Shown here: in pieces, positions 22,301 to 33,182 of the stretch
Layout: each line of letters opens with the position of its first letter
How positions within the stretch are numbered: the first letter of the stretch is position 1
DNA from: Lunularia cruciata
Taxonomy: Eukaryota; Streptophyta; Marchantiopsida; Lunulariales; Lunulariaceae
Length of the DNA stretch: 64,000 nucleotides
Direction: 5' to 3'
Assembly (NCBI GenBank): GCA_948567375.1
Contig: OX419762.1
Span: 56,128,841-56,192,840, forward strand
Notes under the pieces: model-generated
What the model saw: only the letters and a program-made list of their open reading frames with translations
Database searches by the model: none
Told to the model about the DNA's origin: nothing
Translations under genes and position numbers: made by a program

Positions 22301-22634
22301 GGAGACTCTGCAATCTGCTTGTTATTGCACAAGCCCTAAAGGTGTATCTTGTTGAAAGGCTGCCCACTCTCCTCTCAAGAACTTGTGAATCCTAATAATA
22401 TTCAAGAAGAGATGTCTCTCCCTTGGTTATCAACTAAAATAGCAATTTTTAAGGTGCAGAGTGTGGAGCTCATGAGAGGATGGAAAGGCATAGGAATCCT
22501 AGTATACATCCATGGGCACTACAAACTTGGATAGTGTCCAAAGAGTATAGCCATGTGTATGAGTTGGGAGAGCCTATAGAGATACTACCAAAGTATGGAG
22601 GAGGTTTGAGGGAGTGGGAATAGAGGTGGCCACT
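19370..22634 (-). mobile_element. LINE-like non-LTR retrotransposon, decayed (copy 1)
   Basis: Read on the - strand, the reverse transcriptase starts near 22,050 with LLGASRLLALAKE and HLIAIGDVF. An RT segment near 21,440 matches RQGDPxGGPLFxxAH loosely (TRGSIGGPLF). The catalytic box appears as SILDDIHI at about 21,350-21,370. Downstream come a conserved segment (IGAWALVVPRLGYQFLHET, 20,800-20,860), the region DVVVVNPLWVEF near 20,160, and a C-terminal FVPLAIEFLGHLNHH block near 19,840. These segments also occur in the + strand copies at 37,100 and 51,800. Many stops and frameshifts show it is inactive. The 3' untranslated part (about 19,370-19,560) resembles 52,850-52,990. The right end is cut by the LTR at 22,635. 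I assign it to the LINE class from the RT motifs; the subclass is open. Confidence 0.7.
19789..20132 (-). repeat. 172-bp tandem duplication inside LINE copy 1
   Basis: Positions 19789-19960 and 19961-20132 are nearly identical, both starting CTCTRCAAATAACC and both ending CCCGCCTGTACACC. The unit encodes the C-terminal PLAIE block. The 172-bp length is not a multiple of three, so the duplication breaks the frame. Confidence 0.85.
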
Positions 22635-23210
22635 TGTAGTGTTCTAAGGACAAGAGCAATCCCAAGAGAAACACAAGGTTTCATTCCTCAATACTCCAAT
22701 GGAGCACCTTGTCTTTATTATATAGTAAAGATGATCCACTCAAAGGGAGCTACACCCTTGGATCAAATACATGCATTCATGATATGATAGCAAGCTCCAC
22801 CTTAGGTTAACTGCATGTATTGTTGATACATTGATCCTTGTCCTATTTGGTTGGTCAAACAAGTTTCACCAAAGGGAATCTTTGGGGAATCTTCCCATAG
22901 GAAGCTCAAAACAACATGGATGAGGTACCATTAGAAAGCTCTCAATGAGATAATAAAGAGGGAGAGAAGGATACACCTCTTATCCTAAAAAGGAGGAATA
23001 TTTTATTTTCCAAGGCCTAATTCATTTGTTTAGATCTCCAAAATTGACTATGAAGTTTTCAAGGTGTTTTCGTCCTTTACTCTATTAGTGGATGTACTCA
23101 TTTGATGACACCTCTATTTGATCTACTTAGACCATCATATATAACATCCTTAAAGATATTACCAAGCCAATTTCCATCTCTAGATAATATGTCTAGCTAA
23201 TGTTATTACA
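22635..23210 (-). repeat. 3' LTR of family A element 1
   Basis: Starts TGTAGTGTTC and ends TGTTATTACA on the + strand, so on the element strand it runs TGTAATAACA to its 3' end. It carries the shared block GATCTACTTAGACCATC and the TATA-like segment near 22,712. Its partner is 28,396-28,970. Confidence 0.75.
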
Positions 23211-23632
23211 AACTTCCCCTTTTAATATGCAACGTCCTTATTACAAAGTTGTTACTCAAAAGATTACACTAACATTTGTGCACTGGTCAAGTTAGCTACA
23301 TGCCTCCATATTGACTCATAAAATGGGTACCCTTTCCAATGTACAAGATATTCCTCATAAGGATGGCAGGTACCACAGATGCATTTTTGGAGAATGTGTT
23401 TAACTTTGCATTCCTTTGTGCCATCATTGAGTGTTGGACAAGGTTAAGCTTCTTGTATGGAAGAAAAGTGGGGTGGTTGGGTGTATATTTTCATGCAAGG
23501 AAACATGAAACATTGGATAGATCTTCATATATGGTGATTGCTTAAGGTGATAGGTCATTGTGCCAATTTGATAGATGATGGGAAAAGGGTCAATAAAATG
23601 AGGTTTGAGCTTATAAGGGAAACCCTTATATG

Positions 23633-23658
23633 TTTAGGGTTTAGGGTTTAGGGTTTAG
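23633..23658 (+). repeat. Interstitial plant telomere-type repeat
   Basis: Three full TTTAGGG units plus TTTAG lie inside the integrase region of the chromovirus at 22,635. They are followed directly by an inverted repeat. The array is too short for a chromosome end, and it may mark a repaired break or an inserted fragment. Confidence 0.9.
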
Positions 23659-23694
23659 TTTGGTGATAACCACATGAGGGTGGTTATCATCAAA
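23659..23694. repeat. 15-bp inverted repeat next to telomere units
   Basis: TTTGGTGATAACCAC at 23659-23673 pairs with GTGGTTATCATCAAA at 23680-23694 with one mismatch and a 6-base loop. It directly abuts the TTTAGGG units. Confidence 0.8.
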
Positions 23695-26230
23695 CTTGAT
23701 CCTTGATGTTAAACTCCATTATGCTTATGATGTGCATATGCATATTGTTTTTGTTAATTTTGGGCTATCTATAGCCTATGCTTGGCATTCTCCACACCTT
23801 GTTGAATTCTATAAATAAAATTGTTAGTAATATCAACTTTTGTAGCCACTACATAGATATTTCCCAAGCTCAAAGTTGTGAAAGTGTGTTATCTATACAT
23901 GAGGGAAAATGGTGAGATATGTGTAGATGCATTCATTAAATTTTTGTAGGCCAATTCCACCAATGGAAATAAGGTGTCCCACCTTTCTTGCTCCTCTAAG
24001 GTGAAGCCCTAGAGCATGTCCTTGCTAATGAAATTGGTCCACTTTGTTTGTCCATTGATTTGTAAAATGGTCTGCCATGGACATGGCAAGTTTGGTTTTG
24101 AAGATGCCAAAGAGTGTTCTCCAAAACAAACTAGTGAATTGTGTGCCCCTATTGGTGATGATAACTCAAGACAAGCCATGGTAAGAAAAGATCATTGCTA
24201 AGTACATTTAAGCTAATTGTGGAGTAGTCGCGTCCTTGGTTGTAGAACGCACCTGAATCATTTTGTTGAGTTGGTCTACAAAGACTACAATGGAATCAAA
24301 ACTTGAGGTGGTCTTATGCAATTCACAAACCAAATCTAAGTTGACCTACTCCCAACATTGTGTAAGAGTAGGGATGGGTTGATGGAGTCTTGTGGGAACC
24401 TAATTAGAGGCTTTATTTGTTGATATAGTAAGCAGCTTTGAACATACTCTATCATATCATTGTTCATCTTGGGCCAATAATAGAAATGTTTGACTACATC
24501 TAAGGTCTTCTCCACTCCAACATGACCTACAATAGCAAAATCATGACATTCTACTAGGATGGTGGTTCTTAGGTCTGTAGCGTCTAAGATCCATCACTGG
24601 CCATCATGAAAGATGAGTCATTAGGTATTGGTTATAGCTTTGGATGCTTGAGCTCCTACAATCTATGGGTCAGTCTTCATAGCAATAAGAATCTTTGGCC
24701 AAAAATTCGGGTTCATCTTGACCTTGATAACCAAATTTTTCACCATAGGCATTTAGCTGAATACATCTACAAGTTGCTTTATGCCTTCCACATATGTGAT
24801 CATCACGTTGGATCATTGTCTCCACTTTGCCCAACAAATCTATCAATTATACAAATCTTTCTATATCTCAAAGAAGACAAATAGTTTGTAATCTATCTCC
24901 ACTACAAATGCCTTCTTGCTAAGATAGTGCTTCCAATGCATGGTTGCAAGAAAAAAAGCTAGCTCTTCTCATCTAGTGGTGTGATAGTTACACTTTGCTA
25001 GTAACAACTTTGCTAGTAACTTTCAAGAGAAATATGCACCTAGGTGCCATCAACCACTCCATTCTTGTTGTAGGCCTACTCTTATTGCAACACTTGATGC
25101 ATCTATAGCCAGCTTGATTGAATTTAATGGGTCATACCATTTCAAGATTGGTGCATGTAATAATATATCTTTTGATTCCTCAAAGGCCAATTCATATGCA
25201 GTTCTCCACATCCATTTCTTTCCCCTACAAATAATTACCATGAGGGATTATAGGTTGTGCAACCTTGGAGAACTCCTTGAAAAATTGAAAATAAAATCCA
25301 ATCAATCCCAGAAACTCTTGAGTTGAGTTTGATCTTCTAAGACACCCTAATTTTGAATCACATCTATTTTATCAATTAAAACTTGGATACCTTCTACACT
25401 TACTCTATGCCCCAAGTAATCTACTTCAGACTTGCCAAACTTGCACTTTGAGACCTTGGCTAACAATTGGTTTTATAGTAGAATCTAGAGGACTTATTTT
25501 AGATGTTGTTTGTGCTCCTTCATTGTCCTATTGTAGACTAAGATATCATCAAGGAAAATGACAACAGACTTATCCAAGTATGGAAAAAATGTGTCATTTA
25601 TCAAACTCATGAAAGTGATTGGTGCATTGGTAAGACAAAATAACAACACTAGGTACTCAAAGTGACCATACCTTGTTCAAAAAGTTATTTTGTATACATC
25701 TTCTTACTCAATGTTAAGTTGGTTATAACCACTTTGTAGATCAAGTTTGGTGAAATGTTTTGCCCCATTGAGTTGATCAAACAATTCATCCATGTGAGGT
25801 AATAAGTATTTTTTCTTCACCTTTTATTGATTTAGGCCTTGGAAGTCTATGCAAATCTGCATTATACCGTCCTTTTTCTTCATAAATAAGACAAAAGCCC
25901 TATATTTTGATATGCTAGGTTGAATAAGCTTTTTACAACATATCCTTGATTTGAGCCTTGCACTCCTCCAACTCATGATGTGATAGTTGATATGTGGCCA
26001 AGGAGGTATTCTCCTAAGAGGTATCTTAATTTTATGATCTTCTTTCCTTTTTGGTGGTAATCTTGAGGTTAAATCATCAAGAAAGTCATCTTGAAATTCA
26101 TTGACCACATCTTTCAAATTCTTGAGAATTTTTCCATCAAGTTGAGCACTCTGGACTTCTCTTACTAGACCCATGGCACATCTATCTATCTTACCAATAG
26201 ATATAGTCCATGTGACACATAGAAGCAATT

Positions 26231-28379
26231 CTTATCTTTGGGATCTTTCCCTATCTCCAATTATCTTCCATTGGCTAGTTCTCACTATTTTCCTTCTCCA
26301 ATCTATTGTGTGGCTGTAGTGATCCATCCATGACATACCTAAGATCACCTTGTAATTGGCTAAGTGTATCACTTGCAACTTAATTTCTTGTTGATACTCT
26401 CCTGAAGAGATGTTACATTTCTAGGTAATGATTCAATCTTCTTCTATAGAACCATTAGGTAACTCTATTTCTTCCTTCTCATCCTTCTCTAATTCCATCT
26501 CAAACCTTATTGAAACAAAGCAAGACAAAAAATTCTTTATTGTTTTAGTGTTTTATCAATGCTCTCACTTGATTGCCTTCTAGGATTCAATTTACTAGAA
26601 TCAATTGTGCATTTGTCTTCCTAAATTTTTTCACACTCATTCTCTTCCACCCTTGCTTTAACTCCTCTCTATTGAGCCAATAAGGCTGCAATATACATTT
26701 ACTAGCAATCTTCATATTCCAATGTGATTTCAACATCCTCCTCTTTGATATCTCTCTAAGTTGTTCAAATGTCACTTTTATGGAGGCCAAGGGCTCCTAT
26801 GAAGTTGAGCATGACAATTGGTGGCTATATGCCCAACTCAGCTATGATTGAAGTAGCATTTTTGTTCTACTTGAGCTCTTACTCCTTACGGGGCTCCATT
26901 TCTTCTTTCTTTGACCCAGCCCCTTTCTCCTTAAAGCAATTGTACTCCTTAGTCTCAAAAATGAATATTACACAATTCCATAGGCATTGGTCTACCAAAG
27001 TATGGTGTTTTAGTTTGATAGTGTTGTGTCATGACTTCATCTCCTCCAAGCACTCTACTATGCTTTGAGCACACGCCATGGCTTCAAAAACAATACAAGG
27101 ATTTTATTTAATTACCTCTTTGTGAATTCACTCTTTCAACTCCTATTTGAAATTGTCAAGAGCTTCTATTGGACTCATATTGGTTATCATGACCTATAGA
27201 TCAAGAATTTCTTCCATGTATTCTTGTATGTTGTTCTTCTAATTCAACTCTCATAGTTAGGTTTGATCCATTCGCACAAAATCTAGGCATTAGAAATTGT
27301 TCAATAGCTTGTCTTGCATCACAATCCAAGTGATCTCTCTTCCTTCCACCAAAAATGATCATTTCTAACCATCATAACATGTGAGGGCTTTATCTATCAA
27401 GTATCTGGATGCAAACATGCTTGCAAAATGATTGGTGATGTGTGTTGTGAATAATCAAAAATATTAATTTACTCATGAGATCCAATTTTTCACTCTCTCA
27501 TGGAACATTGTTCCTTGTAAGACTTGGTATTGCATGTCTTCTTCATCCAAAGTAACAATATGGTTTCATATTTTATCAACGTTGATATCATTGGCATGAG
27601 TGACTTTCCACGTGCTTTGGCTGTTGTTATTGGGTTTTGGAATAATTCACTTTTTTGCTTTATATGGTTATTCTTGACTTTTTCATGACTTTTGTACTTG
27701 ACTTTGTAATATTTTTATTTTCATCTTGATCTTCCAAACCTCATTTAACATCCCTTTCATTCCTTGCATTAGACCTTATAACTATGGCTCCATGATTTGT
27801 ACACATAGTAGATGTTCAATCAATTCTTCATACTTCAATAGAGGGTTAATAGATCCCTCATAGGAGAGAGAGCATAGACAATTGGAACCTCAAAGGCTAT
27901 CACTTGTTGATAATATTCTTCACCAAAATTTTAGACTGCAAAATCTATAAATATCACTTTTGGTATAACTATATAACAGATTTCTATTTGAGTGTTGAAA
28001 GGGAGAGGATTTGGTATACTCAGATTCATTGCATCAAAACAAAGTGTTAATTGTCAAATACCACTCTCTATCATATATCACTACAAGTATGATCATAGGG
28101 TTTGGCAAATTCATTACTACATCCATAAACTCTACTCCAAAATGGTAAATGAGATATACTCTCACTTCCTCATGGTGAATGTACATAATCTTGATATGAA
28201 ACAGATTCAAAAAAAGAGAATTGAAGTATAGAAAATTGCACTCTAGGAGTATCCATCCCATCTTCTCTCGTAAACACCCCAATCTATGGATTGCACTTCT
28301 TTTACTCCCCACAAGATTACTCAATCTCATTAGCCTTTGTTCCTCCAAGAAGGGGAATCCACTCACTTGGATTAAAACA
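26231..28379 (-). pseudogene. gag and protease region of family A element 1
   Basis: This is the region between reverse transcriptase and the primer site of a - strand chromovirus. A zinc-knuckle remnant reads CYFNHS, a stop, VGHIATNC near 26,810-26,860; the second Cys is lost. The rest is heavily broken and was assigned by position and by similarity to the gag part of the element at 33,183-35,164. Confidence 0.6.
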
Positions 28380-28394
28380 CCTACTCTAATACCA
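28380..28394 (-). other. Primer-binding site of family A element 1
   Basis: On the - strand it reads TGGTATTAGAGTAGG, next to the 5' LTR. It matches the initiator tRNA-Met site TGGTATCAGAGCAGG except for two C-to-T changes. Confidence 0.7.
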
Positions 28395-28395
28395 T

Positions 28396-28970
28396 TCTAA
28401 TGTTCCAAGGACAAGAGAAATCCCAAGAGAAACACAAGGTTTCATTCCTCAATATTCCAATGCCCCAAAGGAGCACCTTGCCTTTATTATATAATAAATA
28501 GGATCCACTCAAAGGAAACTACACCCTTCAATCAAATACATAGATTGGTTACATGTCAGTAAGTTCCACCCTTAGATAAGTTGTATACATTGACTACATG
28601 TTAATCATTGTCTTATTTGGTTGGTCAAACAAGTTTGACCAAAGGGAATCTTTGAGGAATCTTCATGTAGGAAGCTCAAAATAGCATGGGTGAAGTACTA
28701 TTAGAAAATTCTTGATGAGACAAACTAGAGAGATAAGGAAAAATCTTTTTCAAGGGGGAATTTTTCTATTTTTGAGGCCTAATTCATTCATTGGCCTCAA
28801 AAATTAGCTTTGATATTTTCAAGGTGTTTTCATCCTTGGCCCTATCAATAGAAGTAATCTTTTGGTGATATCTTTATTTAATCTTCTTATACTATTATTT
28901 ATAACATCCCTAAAGATAAAACCAAGTCAATTTCCACCTCTAGATAATTTGTCTAGCTAATGGTATTACA
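28396..28970 (-). repeat. 5' LTR of family A element 1
   Basis: Partner of 22,635-23,210 with the same landmarks. The + strand end reads TGGTATTACA. The inner end next to the primer site has lost its terminal G (TCTAATGTTCC instead of TGTAATATTCC). Confidence 0.7.
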
Positions 28971-29001
28971 TCTCCATTCTCATATGCAAACGATGAGATC
29001 T

Positions 29002-29463
29002 TGTAAAAAACCAAGACCAAGGAGAGAAATAAGAGAATGGAAAATCACATTGAGACATTTGAATATGGGAAACTCTAAATGAATAGCATGAGCTTTGGCT
29101 TTGGTATTTATAGGGAGCATACAAGGCACTTGAGAAGCTTCCTTGAGTCTCTTTCTTGGAGTGCAAGCCAAGTTAACCAAGAAGTTTCTCAATAAGTTTT
29201 CTTCTAGAAACTGCTTATTTGGTGTACAAGCTAAGCTAGTTGGAGGCTTCTAGAAGCTACCTATTTGGGATGCAAGCTAACATAACCGGGAAGCTTCCCC
29301 AGAAGCCTCCTCCTAGAAGTTGCCACTTGGTATGCACATTACTCAATATTTGGGAGGGTACCAAGTAGCTTCCTAGATACTTCTAAAATATTTTAGGCTA
29401 ATTTGGCCCATTTCTACCTTGTTAAACTTGACTAAATTCATTACTAAACTCCATATTGTTACA
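29002..29463 (-). repeat. Solo LTR of gypsy family C
   Basis: Runs TGTAAAAAACC to TTGTTACA and matches the LTRs at 42,123 and 47,335, including the shared start ACCAAGACCAAGGAGAG. No internal gypsy sequence adjoins it, so the element was probably reduced to one LTR by recombination. The heat-shock-like motifs of the other copies are degraded here. No flanking duplication was visible (GATCT and ATCCC). Confidence 0.7.
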
Positions 29464-30639
29464 ATCCCTTTATGTTGGGCAAGACCGATCCTTACCCATA
29501 TACAATCTAGACAAGGCTATGTGGTATACTCATGTGGTGGGATATAAGGATGTGCTAAGGGCCCAGGTGAAGGAGACTGAACTTGTGAAGGTGGCGGAGA
29601 GTAGGAGGAAGAGGAAAAGGAAGAGGAAGAGGAAGCTCCAAATTGTCCTATAGAGGTGGAAGGGCAATAAGAGTGGGATGAGAGTTCAAGGTGGAAGGAT
29701 GGTATGGAGCATCTATGTCCTATGGAGGAGCGTAGGAGGACAAAGGGTGGAGTATCATCTATAGGGGAGTCCACATCTATAGGATGCTCTACTATTGTAA
29801 GAGAAGCATGTGTCATGGGGACTGAGGGGGAAGAAATCTAGATAAAACTCAACAATTGTGGATGTATGATGAAAAGGATTATGTAAAGTTCAGCCTCTTA
29901 GTCACACATACGGGATGTGGGGTGTCAAATGAGGAGTGATGCATGAGATAGACCATCTATGGCCCCATGCCAATGAACAAATAGAGGCATTTAGAAAGAA
30001 TCTATAGAAGATGTACACCTCCTAAAGAGTACCCAAGAAAGGCCATCCCCCAAAAACAAGATAGAAGAGAGATGCAACATACTTCTAACACAAAAGAGAA
30101 AACAAGAAAGGAAAAAAAAGAAAAAAAAAAGAAACCTATAATAGAGGTGAGGAGAGCCTATCTACAACTACTAGAGATCTCCTTCCGCCTCCAATGTCTC
30201 GTCCATCAGCAAGTGCAACTGCATGTTCTTGATAGTGGTCCTTGGCACCAAACCTCAAGCATGTATTGATGAAGTCAATAATGGTGGAAGAAGCTTATAA
30301 TCATTGAAGAATCATTGGTATACAGGCTCCACCACATGTGGTACACAAGTCCATTTGTACAAAAACCTAACAAACAACAAACCTGACTATACAAACATCC
30401 CTTGGTACGAGAACCACTTGATATAGGAAATTTAGTTACAAGAAAAATTTAGTAGAAGAACACACCAATACCAAGACTATCTCCCATACAAGAACCTATC
30501 AGCATGCCAAATCCCTAATCATGATAGTGTACCACATCCCTAATCCCCCAACACCTCTTCACATTCAGGTACAATTCTCCATGTTTTCTCAATAGCCAAA
30601 CAAAAGTACCTACCAGCAATCACCTTCATGCAATCTTGC
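29464..30639. other. Unassigned, low-complexity patches
   Basis: No gene was recognised. A purine-rich GGAAGAGG run (29,605-29,640) produces a serine-rich frame on the - strand and an Arg/Lys-rich frame on the + strand. A poly-A/G tract lies at 30,090-30,135. It is probably old repeat sequence. Confidence 0.35.
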
Positions 30640-31330
30640 TGCTTCTCAGATTTTCAGTCCTTGCACAAGGTAACATGCCTAGAATAATAGTACAAATTTG
30701 AAGGTAGGCCCAGACTTTATCTCCATAGGATAGTACTCCCAAGTCTGGTCCGGATCCCCTCATAACCATATCCCCAAGGTTGTTCAGCATTGAGGATAAA
30801 CTTGTTCATTTGACTTCATATCCAATGCCTTGATCCAATGATCATCTCCTTGCTTCCTCAAATTTTATATTGTAAACTAAGTTCAGGTAACCATATTCAA
30901 AAATTGATAATTGTATTCATTGCAAACCCTAAGGGATCAATAACCTTCCTCAAATTTACTTTAGCAATTATTCTACCCCAACAATGAAAATAATTATGCA
31001 CTTGTGTCATGGTAAAAGCTACTAAATCCTCCTTGGAATCACCCAACATTTTGGTGACATAAGCTTTATTCAATTCTTGAAGCTTACTTCTAGAGCAATA
31101 GAAAATTCAACATATCCTATCCAACACCACCATAAAAAATTCAAATAGCTGGACTGCATATGCACGTCAGTAGGACATATGATGATCCACCACATAACAA
31201 ACAATGATCAAGAACTTCTCCTCAAATTAATATTATGAGATCTATATAAAGATCTAGATATTGCAAGAAGGGAACAATGATTACAAAATGATGAAGTGCA
31301 TGATTGCGATCTTGCTTTGTTGCAAGCATT
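30640..31330 (-). pseudogene. Decayed protein-coding segment of unknown family
   Basis: One - strand frame stays open for long stretches. From about 31,080 down to 30,780 it reads ELNKAYVTKMLGDSKEDLV, FTMTQVHNYFHCWGRIIAK, VNLRKVIDPLGFAMNTIIN and then IWLPELSLQYKI. Only a few TGA codons interrupt it, and they fit C-to-T loss of CGA codons. The composition is protein-like and not repetitive, so this was once a gene or transposon protein. I do not recognise the family. Confidence 0.5.
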
Positions 31331-31779
31331 CTCCTAAAATGCAAAGTATAATCAAGGCAATCTTAATTCCTATTCTTGGAACTTCTTGCAATTTGCATGT
31401 AGGCATGTCTCCATGCCTTCACATATGAATTTGACTACACTTGGCCAATTTCTATTTTTCACTACAAGGCTGAAAGAACAGAAGAACAGTGGGAGAGGAG
31501 TGTTTTGGGTGCCTTGTGAGATGGGATGAATGTTGAGATGAGGTTTATTCATGCAAAACAAACAAAATAATGGAGGTTGGAAAATATGGAAGGTGGATCT
31601 AACCTTTGAAGAGGACAGCGTGGAGATTGAAGGTGAGAGGGATGGATAGTACAAGACCCAAAGAAACAAGGGGCCAAAATCCATGGTCTCCAAGGTCTCT
31701 TGATTCACCCAATATTAGACTAGCTTGTGTTTCAAACTTGCAGATTTTATGTTTCACAACTTTACTCATATGTTGACCA

Positions 31780-32527
31780 ACTTAAAATTGTTGCATACAA
31801 GAGATGGTGTATCCTATGGGCATGGAAGGATCTTCCATCCTTTTCTTCACTAAAATCAGATTGGACCAAAGGTTTGTAGTCTTTCTTGACAAAGCAATAA
31901 TTTCAACATATGCTACATTCTCTCTTAGTTGACTCGTCCATTCCTCAAGCCACTAGAGCACATCTTTGCTCTTTCTCCATCAAGGATGCAGGCTCTTGGA
32001 TCTTAGATCAACCACACATTAGGGAATTTTGACTTGCACTAGCCACCTTCTCTATAGTGATGAGATTTTGCTTAGGTTTGGTCTACCGTCTGCATCTTTG
32101 TTACTCGCTTGTGAGAGTGGTTCTACACTAGATGCAGCAATGGTACATATAATAGTGTCCTTTGGGAGGACAAAGGATGATGACATCAAGGATATAGTGT
32201 TTTCTTTGGTACAAGAGAGTGGATACCTTGCTGGGAGGAAGTGTTTGTATTCTTTGCAAACAACACATGTCAGAGCAAACTTATTCTTGGTCCAAGATGA
32301 TCAAGTGATAGTGGTGGATGTTGTGGTTATAGACCTACGGATGATGCAATTTGGAGGGAGCAATTACTCACTTTCTTGGATGGGTGGCAAGTGGAGTAGC
32401 ATGCATGCAAGGTCTCCAACTGTAGGGGTATCTAGTGAGGTCAACTCTTTGTTCCTCTAGCCTTGGAGTTATATGGAGTCATGGAAATAGTGTTTGAAAC
32501 ATTTGTCAGAGAGTGCATGAGAGCTTA
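31780..32527 (+). mobile_element. LINE-like element, 3' part (copy 2, left piece)
   Basis: Parallel to 38,815-39,525 over its whole length (for example CTACATTCTCTCTTAGT and GACTCGTCCATTCC). An open frame at 32,029-32,460 contains LLYSDEILLRFGLPSASLLL and VQDDQVIVVDVVVIDL. That is the C-terminal region of the LINE family, where a D-V-V-V block is conserved. It is interrupted at 32,528 by a family A gypsy element and resumes at 35,786. Confidence 0.65.
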
Positions 32528-33119
32528 TGTAATTCTTCAAGGACAAGAGAGCTCTCCAAGAGAGATACAAGAGACAAAATATAGATTTCATACTCAATCT
32601 TCCAATGCCCCAAAGGAGCACCTTCTCTTTATTATATAGCACAGAGGATCCCCTCAAAGTAAGCTCTATCCTTGGATCAGATACATGGCTTGGTGACTTG
32701 TCAATGAGCTTCATCCTTGGATTAGTTGTTTGGATGGATGACATGTCAGTCCCTCTCCTATCTAGTTGGTCAAAAGGGTTTGACCAAAATGAATATTTAG
32801 GGAATCTTCCTATATGGAGCTCAGAATTGCATAGATGAGGTACCATTGGAAGCTCTCAATGAGACAAATCATAGGGGGGAGAAAGCAAGCCTTTTTACTT
32901 GAGGAGATATTCTCTTTAGTTTCAAGGCCTAATTTGTCTGTTTAGGCCTCCAAAATTAGCTCTAAAGTTTAGCTATTTTTTACTTCCGCCCCATTAGTAG
33001 AAGTCCCCTTTTGGTGACACCTCTATTTGATCTACCTAGCCCATTTTACACAACATCCTTCTAGATGTTACCACACCAATCTCCACCTCTAAATAATATA
33101 TCTAGCTGCTTGTATTATA
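32528..33119 (-). repeat. 3' LTR of family A element 2
   Basis: Starts TGTAATTCTTCAAGG on the + strand and ends TGTATTATA. It aligns with 35,181-35,780. Confidence 0.75.
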
Positions 33120-33182
33120 GACCTCCCTCCTTTTAAGATGCAATGTCCTTGTTGTGAAATTGTTGCTCCATTGCATACCTCA

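Larger units (their letters stand above)
23231..26230 (-). pseudogene. pol of family A element 1
   Basis: On the - strand, reverse transcriptase begins in an open frame at 25,824-26,228 (FQDDFLDDL, FVLFMKKKDGIMQICIDFQGLN). The catalytic VIFLDDILV is at about 25,540-25,560. The RNase H start is in the frame at 25,050-25,241 (FEESKDILLHAPILKWYDP, then IDASS). The integrase zinc finger is near 24,490-24,570 (CHDFAIVGHVGVEKTLDV). A chromodomain tail (LTSAQMLV, then QLCNKDV) lies near 23,240-23,320. The order and spacing are normal for a chromovirus. Stops occur every few dozen codons, so no enzyme is made. Confidence 0.75.
22635..28970 (-). mobile_element. Ty3/gypsy chromovirus family A, near full length, decayed
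   Basis: A 6.3-kb element on the - strand is bounded by two related LTRs of about 576 bp. Moving right to left it has a primer-binding site at 28,380-28,394, gag, protease, reverse transcriptase, RNase H, integrase and a chromodomain remnant next to the left LTR. It is the same family as the + strand remnant at 2140-4987 and the short element at 32,528. No matching target duplication was seen at its ends (CCACT and TCTCC). All reading frames are broken. Confidence 0.8.
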
